Source: GCA-002726655 sp046582185
GTDB lineage: Bacteria; Pseudomonadota; Gammaproteobacteria; Pseudomonadales; Azotimanducaceae
Direction: 5' to 3'
Length of the DNA: 64,000 bases
Assembly (NCBI GenBank): GCA_046582185.1
Contig: JAYGEX010000039.1
Coordinates: forward strand, 127,081-191,080
Shown: in pieces, positions 52,440 through 61,590 of the stretch
Numbering within the stretch: the stretch's first letter is position 1
Layout of the letters: every line of letters starts with the position of its first letter
Position numbers and translations under genes: made by a program
Notes under the pieces: generated by a model
Told to the model about the DNA's origin: nothing
The model's input: only the letters and a program-made list of their open reading frames with translations
Databases searched by the model: none

Positions 52440-54812
52440 ATGTCCGCGATTTCACCACAATTTACTGAACAATTATTGATGCTGGTACTGGCAGCAAGTG
52501 CTGTCCTCGCCTGGGTTTTATGGTATCGCGGCAGAAAGGAATTGAGGCATTTCAAGCAGTTATTTGATGATCTTCCAAATCCGATTTTAAGGATTAGTCT
52601 AAGCAGCTTTGCACCCGTCGTCTGCAATCGTGCATTCAGTCGGCTTCTGGGATACAAGAACAATGCTTCCTGTATCGCTAAATTCAGCCAGCATCCCCAT
52701 CTGTCCCAGCAGAACTTTTATCAGATCTATCGCCTGAGTCAGGACTCTAAGGCCGATGCCAGCGGCAATATCCGTACAGATATTGTCCTCCGCGACCGGG
52801 CGGGAAATATGGTTCATCAACGGCTTACGGTGCAACTCGAGCGTACTAATCGCTTTGTGGATATTGTTCTTGATGCCCCTCGAAGCGGCCTCGGTCTGGA
52901 GGGTAGTAAGGATGAGCGAGAGAAAAATGAACCATTGGTTCAGCAGAATTTACTAGCCTACTTAAAGCTGGACCTGCGCCTGAATATAGTTGCCTATAAT
53001 ACTCTGGCAAAGGAGATGTTTTCCCTGACAAACAATAAGCGGCGTCTTGCGAATTTCGAATCGGTTCTGCCGGATAGTGAAAGTCGGCAGCTGATTGATA
53101 TATATCGGAGGAGGTTGACCAAGCACGGGCAATTAACCCTCAAAATTGATCCGGATGATAGTGAAGGGATGGGGCAATGGATTCTTTCAAAAGATGCAGC
53201 TAACGACTATTACCATGCGTTCTTTAAGGAGCTGGATGTAGGGCGCGCCAGCAGCGGACTCGCCCATTCTCTCCAGGCGCTTTTAGGCGATAGCCTGGGC
53301 TCTGTCAAATTGGGATTCTGGGAATACGACCATCGTCAGGGGTTAATATCACATAACAAGGCATGGCTTAATCGTCTGGGATTCGAAACTGATGATCCCG
53401 GCAGCGAACCTATTTCCTTCTGGTTATCGAATGTCGCACCGACCAATCGCGAAGATGTAAGCGACAGGTTCACTCAAGGCGCCGATGAATTTACCCTGCA
53501 TTACAAGATGGTCTCAAGTCAGGGCGTTCAACTCGACATTGAAAGCAGAGGCATAGTTACCCAACGCGGCGCCGATGGTGCGGCGCTATTTTCGGAAGGC
53601 GTGCACATTGAGTTAACGCGAAATGAACAGTCTACTTTAGACAGGAAGACCGTCCATCACCTGATGAATCTGTTGGCTTCTGTTAGCGGATATGCCGATC
53701 TGATAGAAGGAAGTGGCGACCTTCCCGATGGCATACGAAAATATGTTGCACAAATTACGCAGGCAGCATCAAGTATCAGGGAGATACTATCACCCGATAA
53801 CAATAGGAAAGTAAATAAGGGGCTGTCTGTCCAAAAGCTGGCATCGCAGTTCAAGCTGAAAGTTAGGGATAGTGCTACAGATACTCTAAATTATAGTCTT
53901 AATGGTATAGAGCCAACAGATTTTACCGAAGCGATTTCCCCGGATGGCGATCACTCAACGGCGGCGAATCTTGGTAAGAGCGACGATCAATCTGAAACCT
54001 TCATTAAGACCGAGATTGATGACGAAACTGTAGAGGAACTAATAAAACACATTGTCCAGTTTATCCGTGATGAAACTGACGGCGATCTCGATATTGCTTT
54101 CCTGATGCCTGAAGCTCCGGCGACCCCGCCTTACAACAATCACTGTAGTAGCTGCGATGCCTTTGTAGGCGAAGAATTTACCTGTCTCAAGTTCATGCAG
54201 GCAAATGTGAACATCGAGCCAAAACACTTTCAGTATTTTCTACAACCAGGTTTTTTATCCAGCATCAGTGGCGATGAAAATTTTCTGTTAAGGGCCAGCG
54301 AACTTGTACGTGAAAATGGTGGGCATCTTGACCTTAGCCTCATCGGCCGCAATCTTAATGTTGCACTCTATCTGCCCCTTATGATTCCAGTCGCTATAGA
54401 ATTGGATGTAAATCTTGCATCAGGGGAAATAGCTAATGCTTGCGACAAGAAAATCCTCGTTATTGACGATGAGCAGTCAGTTGCCAACTTCCTAAAGGAA
54501 GTTATCCAGAGGGCGGGCTTTAGCGTGACGGCATTTACTGACTCCCGTGAAGCGCTGGACTATTTTATTCGCCATCCGTATCAATTTGATCTTGTCATTA
54601 CCGACCAGACGATGCCTGGTTATTCCGGCGATGTTGTTATGCAACGAATGCTTGAGCTTAACCCTGAACTGCCAATCATCATGTGCACTGGATACTCTGA
54701 TGCTGTGTCGGAAAGATCTGCGCGTAAACTTGGTGCCGCTGGTTATCTCACCAAGCCAGTTGAAGCTCTACATCTCATCAATACCATCCAGCAATCACTG
54801 GAAGCCAACTAG
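52440..54812 (+). CDS. PAS-rich pseudo-histidine-kinase with C-terminal receiver
   Basis: A 790-residue protein: one membrane helix (about residues 11-29), three PAS-like regions (about 35-145, 165-265, 280-395) and an H-box-like segment VHHLMNLLASVSGYADL (H406/H407). A degenerate ATPase region (about 527-650) follows, then a complete receiver (about 670-785; D676, D677, phospho-acceptor D722, T750, K772). The ATPase region aligns with the normal order (CSSC, then GEEF, then ENGGHLDLSLIGRNLNVALYLPL), but the N box, the DxGxG box and the GxGxG box are missing. It should not autophosphorylate. I infer a scaffold or phosphatase; the intact receiver could still be phosphorylated by another kinase. 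Confidence 0.85.
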   Translation: MSAISPQFTEQLLMLVLAASAVLAWVLWYRGRKELRHFKQLFDDLPNPILRISLSSFAPVVCNRAFSRLLGYKNNASCIAKFSQHPHLSQQNFYQIYRLSQDSKADASGNIRTDIVLRDRAGNMVHQRLTVQLERTNRFVDIVLDAPRSGLGLEGSKDEREKNEPLVQQNLLAYLKLDLRLNIVAYNTLAKEMFSLTNNKRRLANFESVLPDSESRQLIDIYRRRLTKHGQLTLKIDPDDSEGMGQWILSKDAANDYYHAFFKELDVGRASSGLAHSLQALLGDSLGSVKLGFWEYDHRQGLISHNKAWLNRLGFETDDPGSEPISFWLSNVAPTNREDVSDRFTQGADEFTLHYKMVSSQGVQLDIESRGIVTQRGADGAALFSEGVHIELTRNEQSTLDRKTVHHLMNLLASVSGYADLIEGSGDLPDGIRKYVAQITQAASSIREILSPDNNRKVNKGLSVQKLASQFKLKVRDSATDTLNYSLNGIEPTDFTEAISPDGDHSTAANLGKSDDQSETFIKTEIDDETVEELIKHIVQFIRDETDGDLDIAFLMPEAPATPPYNNHCSSCDAFVGEEFTCLKFMQANVNIEPKHFQYFLQPGFLSSISGDENFLLRASELVRENGGHLDLSLIGRNLNVALYLPLMIPVAIELDVNLASGEIANACDKKILVIDDEQSVANFLKEVIQRAGFSVTAFTDSREALDYFIRHPYQFDLVITDQTMPGYSGDVVMQRMLELNPELPIIMCTGYSDAVSERSARKLGAAGYLTKPVEALHLINTIQQSLEAN

Positions 54813-54937
54813 TGCTCGTCAAGAAATGGAAACCGCTGGTGTTACTCCCCTGGTAAGTGATTGTTTTATATAGCTAACGAAATTGTAGCTTTGCATATAT
54901 CATCGAGATTCAACTATTTATGGACAGGAACTAACTA

Positions 54938-55879
54938 GTGGCCCAGGACCCAAATGATGAGTTGGATATCATTGGCCTGCAAGGGGCGCCACTAATATGC
55001 GTAGCCCTGGACGCGCAGTGGAAGGTGTATCGAGCTAATGAACGGGCGGGCAACGCGGGCCTTATTGTTGGGCTGCCGATATCTCACTATCTTGACAGTA
55101 ATTCTCAAGCAAAATTGTCAGCCTGTTTGCAGGATGAAGACAAGGGCGTCGTCTCCGTGACATTCAAGGATGAGCAATCATTTGAATGCTGGTATTGCAG
55201 AACAACAGAAAATGGCCACGTTTTGTTATGGCTGCAGGACGTCTCTGAATTGGAATTGCTCAGAAATCAGCTGAAGGAGCTAAAGAAACCCGAGAAAAAT
55301 TTCGTCCACCGAATCAACAATATTATATCAACCACTCTTGGCTATGCTGAATTGGTCGATCTAATGCTCGAAGAGAATGCTGAACTGAGCGGCGAACGAT
55401 TGTCGACCATCCAGCGTTACCAGAATGAAATTTTAATTGGATTAATGCAGGCGGAACAACATATTCACCGTGAAAAACATGGATTTACACTTTCGACGGT
55501 TAGATCTGAAGCGCAGCGAGTAGAACCCAAGCAGGGGCGGCAACATGTATTGATTGTGCACCCCGACAAGACACGCCTGGCGTTGCTGGTCGAATTATTA
55601 CAATCAGAAAATTATCGCGTGACAAGTTTTAGTGACATCAAGGCAACGCGTGAATTCGTCGATCTGAATCCGAAAGTATGCGACCTCGCTGTTCTCGGAG
55701 AAGACAAAGGACTCGTCAATTATATCCTTGATAAAAACTCGACACTTAATGTGATTGTCTGCGTGAGCGAGGAGCACGATTTCAACAATGACCGCATCAT
55801 TCAGATTTCTGACAATCCGCTGGATATCAACATCCTGATCAGGACGGTACTTGACTTAAGCGAAGAGCCGCTAAGCTAA
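54938..55879 (+). CDS. H-box and pseudo-receiver signalling protein
   Basis: A 313-residue soluble protein starting at GTG 54938, with a PAS-like N-terminus (about 10-110), an H-box segment VHRINNIISTTLGYAEL (H124) and a C-terminal receiver-like domain (about 202-305). In the receiver the acidic pair is reduced to HPD (D210) and the phospho-acceptor site reads AVLGED (Gly254 where Asp is expected), so it cannot take phosphate in the usual way. There is no ATPase domain. The H-box resembles that of the 790-residue neighbour 125 bp upstream, suggesting common origin and joint function. It overlaps the convergent sirtuin gene by four bases. Function unknown. Confidence 0.8.
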   Translation: MAQDPNDELDIIGLQGAPLICVALDAQWKVYRANERAGNAGLIVGLPISHYLDSNSQAKLSACLQDEDKGVVSVTFKDEQSFECWYCRTTENGHVLLWLQDVSELELLRNQLKELKKPEKNFVHRINNIISTTLGYAELVDLMLEENAELSGERLSTIQRYQNEILIGLMQAEQHIHREKHGFTLSTVRSEAQRVEPKQGRQHVLIVHPDKTRLALLVELLQSENYRVTSFSDIKATREFVDLNPKVCDLAVLGEDKGLVNYILDKNSTLNVIVCVSEEHDFNNDRIIQISDNPLDINILIRTVLDLSEEPLS

Positions 55880-56619
55880 TCCACTGCGGCCGATAAGCTC
55901 GGACCTATCTGCTGATGGATAGCGAGATCTGCAATAGTGTCCAAGTCTGTTTCCTGATTATTCAGTATGATGAGTGCCGCGCCATTTTGTTTTGCGATTC
56001 TGGGAAAACCTGCAGCCGGATAGACCGTTAGTGATGACCCTATTGCAATGAATAAATCACAGTTGAGGGCTGCCTGCTCCGCGCGCTGCATTTCTTGCTC
56101 AGGCATGGCCTGGCCGAAGGAGATTGTCGCAGTTTTCACAATGCCGCCGCAGGTATCACAATATGGCGTGCTCTCGTCTATCGAGAAGCTGCGTTCGATA
56201 TCATCCAGTTCATATCGTTGATGACAATCAAGGCATGACGCGTAGTTGGCATTGCCATGTAGTTCGATCAGCTGCTCGTCCGGTACACCAGACTTTTGAT
56301 GCAGGCCATCCACATTCTGGGTGATGATGTGCGTGACCTTACCAATATCAACCAGATGTTTTATCGCAATATGTCCGGCATTCGGCTCGGCCTTTGACAT
56401 TAGACCCTCACCAGAGAATTTTCTGCGCCAGGATTCTTTTCTGACATCTTCCGACCCCACGAAATCTTTAAAGTCGATTGGTGTCATGGTTTTCCAAATG
56501 CCTTTGGGTCCACGAAAGTCCGGAATCCCGGATTCCGTTGAAATGCCTGCACCTGTAAAAATGACAATGCGGTGGCTCGCCTTAATCATTTGTCTCAGGG
56601 AGCTGATTTCCTCGTCCAT
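55876..56619 (-). CDS. cobB: NAD-dependent protein deacylase (sirtuin, CobB-like)
   Basis: A 247-residue sirtuin that removes acyl groups from lysine using NAD. It has GAGISTESGIPDFRG (22-36), TQNVDGLHQKSG (100-111), the catalytic H121 in ELHG, and a zinc site C129/C132/C154/C157. I start it at ATG 56619; a longer frame begins further upstream. Start regions of this gene and the methyltransferase are divergent and close. The Tyr/Arg pair that marks desuccinylases (Y-x-x-R after GIWKTM) is not evident, suggesting deacetylase activity. Confidence 0.93.
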   Translation of the reverse strand: MDEEISSLRQMIKASHRIVIFTGAGISTESGIPDFRGPKGIWKTMTPIDFKDFVGSEDVRKESWRRKFSGEGLMSKAEPNAGHIAIKHLVDIGKVTHIITQNVDGLHQKSGVPDEQLIELHGNANYASCLDCHQRYELDDIERSFSIDESTPYCDTCGGIVKTATISFGQAMPEQEMQRAEQAALNCDLFIAIGSSLTVYPAAGFPRIAKQNGAALIILNNQETDLDTIADLAIHQQIGPSLSAAVD

Positions 56620-56726
56620 AGGCTCATTCTGTCCGTTTCGATGTTTTGGATACCACATATCTATTTGCCCAAGGTCAATATGATACCCTGCAATCCGGAA
56701 GTTATGAGAAAAGGTTTACAGGGCTA

Positions 56727-57338
56727 ATGGGGCTATATGAGAGATACCTACTACCGAAATTGTTAAACGCAGTGATGAAGTCACCGGATCTCGAACTGAT
56801 CAGGTCACAAATCGTTCCGGAGGCTACGGGGCGTGTCCTTGAAGTTGGTATCGGCTCCGGGTTGAACCTACCGTTCTATAACGACGATGTGAAGGTGACG
56901 GGCCTCGATCCGTCTGCAGAACTGCAGGTTTATGCCCGGGAGGTTGCAGAAAAAGAAGGTATTGATGTGGAATTTATTGGCCTGAGCGGCGAAGACATCC
57001 CCTCGGAAGATAACTTCTTTGACTCAATAGTGATTACCTGGACCTTATGTACCATCCCTGACCCGGTGAAGGCACTGGCTGAAATGCGAAGAGTGCTGAA
57101 ACCCGGTGGCAAGATGATATTTGCAGAACATGGCCTGGCACCGGATACTGCTGTTGCCAAGTGGCAGTCGCGAATTAATCCCGTCTGGAAGCTCGTGGCT
57201 GGCGGCTGCAATCTGAATCGAGAAATTGACAAGATGATTACAGATACCGGTTTCAAACTCGATGCGCTGGCGCAGGGATATATTCCCGGACCCAAATTCG
57301 CCACCTACAATTATCGGGGCGTTGCCAGGGTTGTGTGA
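56727..57338 (+). CDS. Class I SAM-dependent methyltransferase (METTL7-like)
   Basis: A 203-residue protein from ATG 56727 with the SAM-binding motif I VLEVGIGSGLNLPFY, acidic motif VTGLDPSAEL, motif post I DSIVITWTLCTIPDP and motif III LKPGGKMIFAEHG. The sequence pattern (CTIPDP, FAEHG, NPVWKLVAGGCNLNR) matches the METTL7/thiol methyltransferase branch, with UbiE-like relatives. Substrate unknown. A TTG at 56646 opens a longer frame but overlaps the sirtuin promoter; ATG 56727 is preferred. Divergent from cobB. Confidence 0.88.
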   Translation: MGLYERYLLPKLLNAVMKSPDLELIRSQIVPEATGRVLEVGIGSGLNLPFYNDDVKVTGLDPSAELQVYAREVAEKEGIDVEFIGLSGEDIPSEDNFFDSIVITWTLCTIPDPVKALAEMRRVLKPGGKMIFAEHGLAPDTAVAKWQSRINPVWKLVAGGCNLNREIDKMITDTGFKLDALAQGYIPGPKFATYNYRGVARVV

Positions 57339-57410
57339 TCGCACGTGATTGTTGTCTGAGTCAGGAATTAAGCTGCTGATCCTGCGTTCTGGAATCATTG
57401 ACGCCTGTAA

Positions 57411-58034
57411 TCATAGACGATGGTGCTGTTTCAATCTCTTGAAGGCTGCGGGCGACTGATCCGACATAAATGAGAGAACCTTGCGAGCACAATCTTCAGG
57501 ACTGAGTTCCGCAGTATCGACAGAGATATCGTAGTCATTATGAGCATGACAAACATCCAGATGCCCAAGGGCCGTACCGGGAAATCGCCCGGGCCTTGCT
57601 AGTTCACGCTCATTGATCACCTTAATTGGGCATCTCACACCAACAAAAATCACATCTATGTCCGCGAGGACTTCCAGATAATCCTCCAGGAACCCGGCTT
57701 CGAGGATAATGTCATCGATAATAATATTGTTGCCAGCGTCAGCCAGTGCACGAATTGCCCGACGCATTCCGGAGAGCATAACCTTGCCATTGTCGCCAAA
57801 GCGAATTGCAGTGTAGGGTGTTTCACCATCGGTCACGGGCACAACATTAAGACCGGATGCACCGGTACTACCTTCTGGCGAATTCAGGCCACGATATTTT
57901 GCCGGCATGCCATCGCGAAACTGATCCAATGCAATATGTAGCCACTGTTCAGGCAGCAATTCTTGCAATGCGTAGGCAAGCGAGGTCTTTCCGGAACTGG
58001 AAGTTCCATTGAGGAATATTATTTTTCCGGGCAT
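57411..58034 (-). CDS. Chloramphenicol phosphotransferase-like P-loop kinase
   Basis: A 207-residue protein starting at ATG 58034 (MPGKIIFLNGTSSSGKTS). The P-loop GTSSSGKTS is near residue 9, the catalytic-type Asp lies in HIALDQFRDGMP, and VGVRCPIKVINERELARPGR carries the lid arginines. This is the CPT family of small-molecule kinases. Whether chloramphenicol is a substrate is doubtful; most such genes are chromosomal kinases of unknown target. A longer frame from 58175 overlaps the divergent acyltransferase and is less likely. Confidence 0.87.
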   Translation of the reverse strand: MPGKIIFLNGTSSSGKTSLAYALQELLPEQWLHIALDQFRDGMPAKYRGLNSPEGSTGASGLNVVPVTDGETPYTAIRFGDNGKVMLSGMRRAIRALADAGNNIIIDDIILEAGFLEDYLEVLADIDVIFVGVRCPIKVINERELARPGRFPGTALGHLDVCHAHNDYDISVDTAELSPEDCARKVLSFMSDQSPAAFKRLKQHHRL

Positions 58035-58153
58035 GGACGATCTTTTCCGGTACATTTCTAGCTGATTATGAGATGCAATCCTTACATAGTTGCCCTGAAT
58101 AAACACCTGCTTAATGATGCATAATAAGTGCAATCCATTTTGTGGTGTAAAGG

Positions 58154-58864
58154 GTGAGAAAAGATAACAGACCACTCTGGTTTAAGTCCTTTCTGGACAG
58201 ATGCAACGATGCTTACATCTCCTGGTTCTTGCGGCCTCAATTTGACGGATCGGGCGTCGACTTCAGGGTTCACGGCGCTCGCCACCTCCAGATTTCCGGG
58301 GCAGGCATTACTGTTGGCGATCATGTTCATATGATGGCGCTGCCAGATAAGCCAATACGCCTGGCAGTATACGAAGGGCTGGGCAAGATAAGTATTGGCA
58401 GCTACAGCATCATTAATCCCGGCGTTAGAGTCACTTCCGCTGCGGAAATCACCATTGGGCAGAGTTGCATGCTCGCGATGAACGCCTATCTATCGGATGC
58501 GGACTGGCATGATCTCCAACATCGCATCTATGCCCCGGGTGCTTCTGCACCGATAGTCCTGGAGGATAACGTGTGGGTTGGTGACAGCGCTCTGGTATGC
58601 AAAGGCGTTCGAATCGGCGAGAACAGTGTTGTGGGTGCAAGGTCTGTCGTGACCAAAGATATACCGCCTAATGTTGTGGTTGCAGGTATACCGGCGAAGA
58701 TAGTTCGGGAACTGGACGCCAACGATCTAACGACTCGCAAAGACCTGTTTACCGGGCAGACACCTTATGAGCAGTTTGAAGCAGACTTTTTTCGCGATCG
58801 CTTAAAGGCAAACACAATGATGCGCTGGCTGAAATCCGTAATCGCACCTGGTAAATCTGACTAG
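58154..58864 (+). CDS. Hexapeptide-repeat acyltransferase (LbH fold)
   Basis: A 236-residue protein with a left-handed beta-helix made of hexapeptide repeats (ISIGSYSIINPGVRV, ITIGQSCMLAMNAYL, IVLEDNVWVGDSALVCKGVRIGENSVVGARSVVTKDIPPNVVVAGIPAKIVRE in outline), and the SDADWHD insertion with the presumed catalytic His. The VGxxxVV...GxPAK ending is typical of acyl/acetyltransferases of the LacA/CysE-like group. Substrate unknown. The GTG start at 58154 lies 119 bp from the divergent kinase start. It overlaps the PfkB gene's stop by four bases. Confidence 0.9.
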   Translation: MRKDNRPLWFKSFLDRCNDAYISWFLRPQFDGSGVDFRVHGARHLQISGAGITVGDHVHMMALPDKPIRLAVYEGLGKISIGSYSIINPGVRVTSAAEITIGQSCMLAMNAYLSDADWHDLQHRIYAPGASAPIVLEDNVWVGDSALVCKGVRIGENSVVGARSVVTKDIPPNVVVAGIPAKIVRELDANDLTTRKDLFTGQTPYEQFEADFFRDRLKANTMMRWLKSVIAPGKSD

Positions 58865-59799
58865 CTACCAGAATAGCTGGCCACGAATTCGGCTTCCAAC
58901 TGTCTCGCGTTTAGCTTGTAATTTTGTGTATTGATCGATGTCAGATTTCGGGCTGCCACCAGGTTTCCATATCTCGCACAATCAATGGCTGAGCAGTCTT
59001 TGGTCATGCCGTAGATCAGGCCGACCCGAAATGCATCGCCACAACCGGTGGGATCCAAAATCTCGTTTATCTTTGTAGATGGAATGTGGTGACATTGCCC
59101 ATCTATAAAGATATCCACGCCAACCGCGGCCTTGGTAACTATCAGCCATTCACAGATGTCTATTACGGCTTGCTGTGACAAATCACTAATCTTCAACAGC
59201 ATATCAATTTCATACTCGTTGACGATGGTGTATTGACAGAGATCCAGCAACTCGTTGACCTCTTGCTTGCTGAACTCCGGTAGACACTGACCAGGATCAA
59301 AGATGGCTGGAATGCCCAGGCTCTGGAGGTCCCTGGCATGATGCAACATGATGGGGGCACCCTCAGGCGCGACAATGGCTAACTGACAATCTGTAATCCC
59401 GACAACATCTCGTGGAAATTTACGTAATTTTGAGCCATCAGCTCCTGGGTAGAACAGCGTAATCTGATTACCGTCGCAATCACTTGTCATGATCCCCATC
59501 GCGCCATGCTCAACGCTGTCATCAATCACTACATTGTCGATATTGATGCCAAGGCCCGCCAGATATTTCTCATAACGATCGCGGAAGTCTGCCCCGACAA
59601 CCGACAGGGGGATCGCTTCTACACCCAATGCGTTGAGGCCGTAAGCGATATTCATGGCACAGCCACCAAAGCTGGTTGCCAGGGACGATAGCTGTAGTGA
59701 AACATTGAGAGCTTCAACACCTGCGTGATCCAGGTATGAACCGCTGTACGCGCCGATAAGGTCAATTGCTGTACTGCCGCTTACCAGAACCTTAGGCAT
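58861..59799 (-). CDS. PfkB-family carbohydrate/nucleoside kinase
   Basis: A 312-residue ribokinase-like protein. The PfkB signature 2 DPTGCGDAFRVGL holds the catalytic Asp, and FGGCAMNIAYGLNALGVEA (near residue 45) is the substrate-binding start of signature 1. Its pattern (ALNVSLQLSSLATSFGGCAMN) is close to the adenosine-kinase-like branch of the family. Substrate not certain. It overlaps the end of ltaE by eight bases, so the two are co-transcribed. Confidence 0.9.
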   Translation of the reverse strand: MPKVLVSGSTAIDLIGAYSGSYLDHAGVEALNVSLQLSSLATSFGGCAMNIAYGLNALGVEAIPLSVVGADFRDRYEKYLAGLGINIDNVVIDDSVEHGAMGIMTSDCDGNQITLFYPGADGSKLRKFPRDVVGITDCQLAIVAPEGAPIMLHHARDLQSLGIPAIFDPGQCLPEFSKQEVNELLDLCQYTIVNEYEIDMLLKISDLSQQAVIDICEWLIVTKAAVGVDIFIDGQCHHIPSTKINEILDPTGCGDAFRVGLIYGMTKDCSAIDCARYGNLVAARNLTSINTQNYKLNARQLEAEFVASYSGS

Positions 59800-60793
59800 T
59801 CAAGGAAAACTCCCGGCAGAGCCCAATTATCTGTTCAACATCAGCAGTAGAGACATCTTTGTGACATACCCAACGCTGGCCTGAGAGCTTGATATCGTGC
59901 TCACTGAGCCAGCCTTTAAGTTTGGAAAATTGCCCGGAGGGCAGGTCCAGCATCACCATATTGGTCTGTACCTGCTCCTTGAGCGCAAAGCCTGCGAGAT
60001 TCTGTAGGCTGTCTGCCAGCAGGGACGCATTTGCATGGTCTTCTGCTAAACGATCGACGTTGTTCTCCAGAGCGAAAATACCCCCGGCAGCGATAATCCC
60101 CGCTTGCCTCATACCACCACCCAGCATCTTTCTAAGCCGTTTTGCCTTGGCGATAGTGTTTGCATCGCCGACCAGTATTGACCCAATTGGCGCACCAAGA
60201 CCTTTGGATAAACATATAGAAACAGTATTAAAAGAAGAGCATATCTCTTTGATATCAATGGATAATTTTACAGAGGCATTAAACAATCTAGCGCCATCGA
60301 GATGGGTTAATAGCCCATATTCGTCGGCTAGTTCAGCAAATTTGGCTATATAGTCCATGGCGAGTACTTTGCCGCCCTGGGTATTTTCAAGGCAGAGCAA
60401 GCGCGTGCGTGCAAAGTGAAAATCATCTGGTTTGATACATGCGCGAATCTCTTCCAGTTCGAGCTCGCCCCGGTCATTAAAGTGCAACGGCTGCGGCTGA
60501 ATGCCACCCAGTACAGCAGCGCCGCCACCTTCGTACTTATAGCTATGTGCATCCTGGCCAGCGATGAATTCATCGCCTCGCTCACAATGACTGAGTAAGG
60601 CCAGTAGATTGCTCTGGGTACCGCTGGAGACAAATAATGCTGCCTCTTTTCCCATTTTCGAGGCCGCAAGCGCTTCGAGATCGTTAACGGTAGGGTCTTC
60701 ACCATAGACATCGTCGCCAACTGTGGCAGATGCCATGGCTTCCCGCATTTCGGGGCATGGACTCGTGACAGTGTCACTTCGTAGATCAATCAA
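59792..60793 (-). CDS. ltaE: Low-specificity L-threonine aldolase
   Basis: A 333-residue PLP enzyme that splits threonine and allo-threonine into glycine and acetaldehyde. It begins MIDLRSDTVTSPCPEMREAM, with the PLP lysine K197 in LSKGLGAPIGS, HLDGARLFNA, and the substrate-binding RRKMLGGGMRQ-like segment (KRLRKMLGGGMRQAG). Length normal. Followed with overlap by the PfkB kinase. ATG 60793. Confidence 0.95.
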   Translation of the reverse strand: MIDLRSDTVTSPCPEMREAMASATVGDDVYGEDPTVNDLEALAASKMGKEAALFVSSGTQSNLLALLSHCERGDEFIAGQDAHSYKYEGGGAAVLGGIQPQPLHFNDRGELELEEIRACIKPDDFHFARTRLLCLENTQGGKVLAMDYIAKFAELADEYGLLTHLDGARLFNASVKLSIDIKEICSSFNTVSICLSKGLGAPIGSILVGDANTIAKAKRLRKMLGGGMRQAGIIAAGGIFALENNVDRLAEDHANASLLADSLQNLAGFALKEQVQTNMVMLDLPSGQFSKLKGWLSEHDIKLSGQRWVCHKDVSTADVEQIIGLCREFSLNA

Positions 60794-61099
60794 CTTGATA
60801 GGGTCCTATTGTTTAGAAAATAGCATAATAAGCTTATCTATCAGCAGGATAGGGCGCTCATCTCATTTTTAACATCAGCTTAGTCGAGATTGACTTTCAT
60901 CGGATGCGAAGCTAATGTTTCTGTTGGTGATGATAGCCGCCTGCCACCCCCAAGTGCAAAGCCCTATGGTGCTATTTAGTTTTCAATCTCTTCATCCGTG
61001 GCTGGGTCATCCTGCAGGGGAAACGGATTCATTCTTTTTCAGGAATATGTGTTTCAGGAATATCTGCCCATATATGTGCCTCTATTTGTTGCTCCCTTT
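60794..61099. other. 306-bp region without a gene
   Basis: No gene or RNA was recognised. A 15-bp near-exact tandem duplication (TTTCAGGAATATGTG at 61037-61051 and TTTCAGGAATATCTG at 61052-61066) is the only clear structure. The small protein starts at 61100. Confidence 0.5.
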
Positions 61100-61336
61100 A
61101 TGAATGATCAGGAATCAAATTCGACCTTGCTGGAAATCAAGCGTCGCGCCCGCGCCATGTCCAAGGCCTCGACCGAGAAATCATATATGCAATTTCTCGA
61201 TCAGGTCGCGAGTGAGCAGTTCGGTGTCCGTCATTATCATGAAGCATTGGTGCAGGCTCGCAAGCAAAGTAGTACGCCATATTCAGCCATGGCGTTTTAT
61301 CTGAGTACCTGCCAGGAATATTATCTGGACTTCTAG
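61100..61336 (+). CDS. Small protein of unknown function (78 residues)
   Basis: A 78-residue protein starting at ATG 61100. The segment KSYMQFLDQVASEQFGVRHYHEAL resembles in outline the small helical domains with an LD-hydrophobic-A-x-x-x-G pattern found at the edges of toxin-antitoxin and glyoxalase-like proteins, but I do not assign a family. Basic, no signal peptide. The stop codon TAG at 61334-61336 coincides with the first bases (TAGCTGG) of the dispersed inverted-repeat element. The ORF is open upstream to 60998 but codon use there looks non-coding. Confidence 0.5.
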   Translation: MNDQESNSTLLEIKRRARAMSKASTEKSYMQFLDQVASEQFGVRHYHEALVQARKQSSTPYSAMAFYLSTCQEYYLDF

Positions 61337-61461
61337 CTGGTTCCTGTCCGGAAAGTGCATGATTTGAACAGAAAACGCACAACTAAATTATGGTTTGCGT
61401 TACAAAATAATCACTTACGAAGGAAGTGGCACAGGCGGTTTTCAATTACGGACAGATCTAA
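61333..61461. repeat. Dispersed inverted-repeat element, copy B (129 bp)
   Basis: A diverged second copy of the 50232-50365 element, starting CTAGCTGGTTCCTGTCCGG and ending GGACAGATCTAA. The right inverted repeat is shortened by about four bases relative to copy A. Inner core TACAAAATAATCACTTACGA at 61401-61420. It begins at the stop codon of the small protein, as if inserted at a TA there. Confidence 0.7.
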
Positions 61462-61590
61462 CGAATCAGCGCTCGCACAATCCTGAAACAAGTAGTTTTC
61501 CAAAGATACTTAGCTCAAGGCAGTGGCCGTCATTGTGATTGTCGTTTTGCTTGTCGCCCCTATAGTATTAACACAGGACAGGAACCGATT

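Noticed and set aside
61462..61590. FMN riboswitch before ribE
   Set aside because: None of the conserved FMN aptamer blocks is present.
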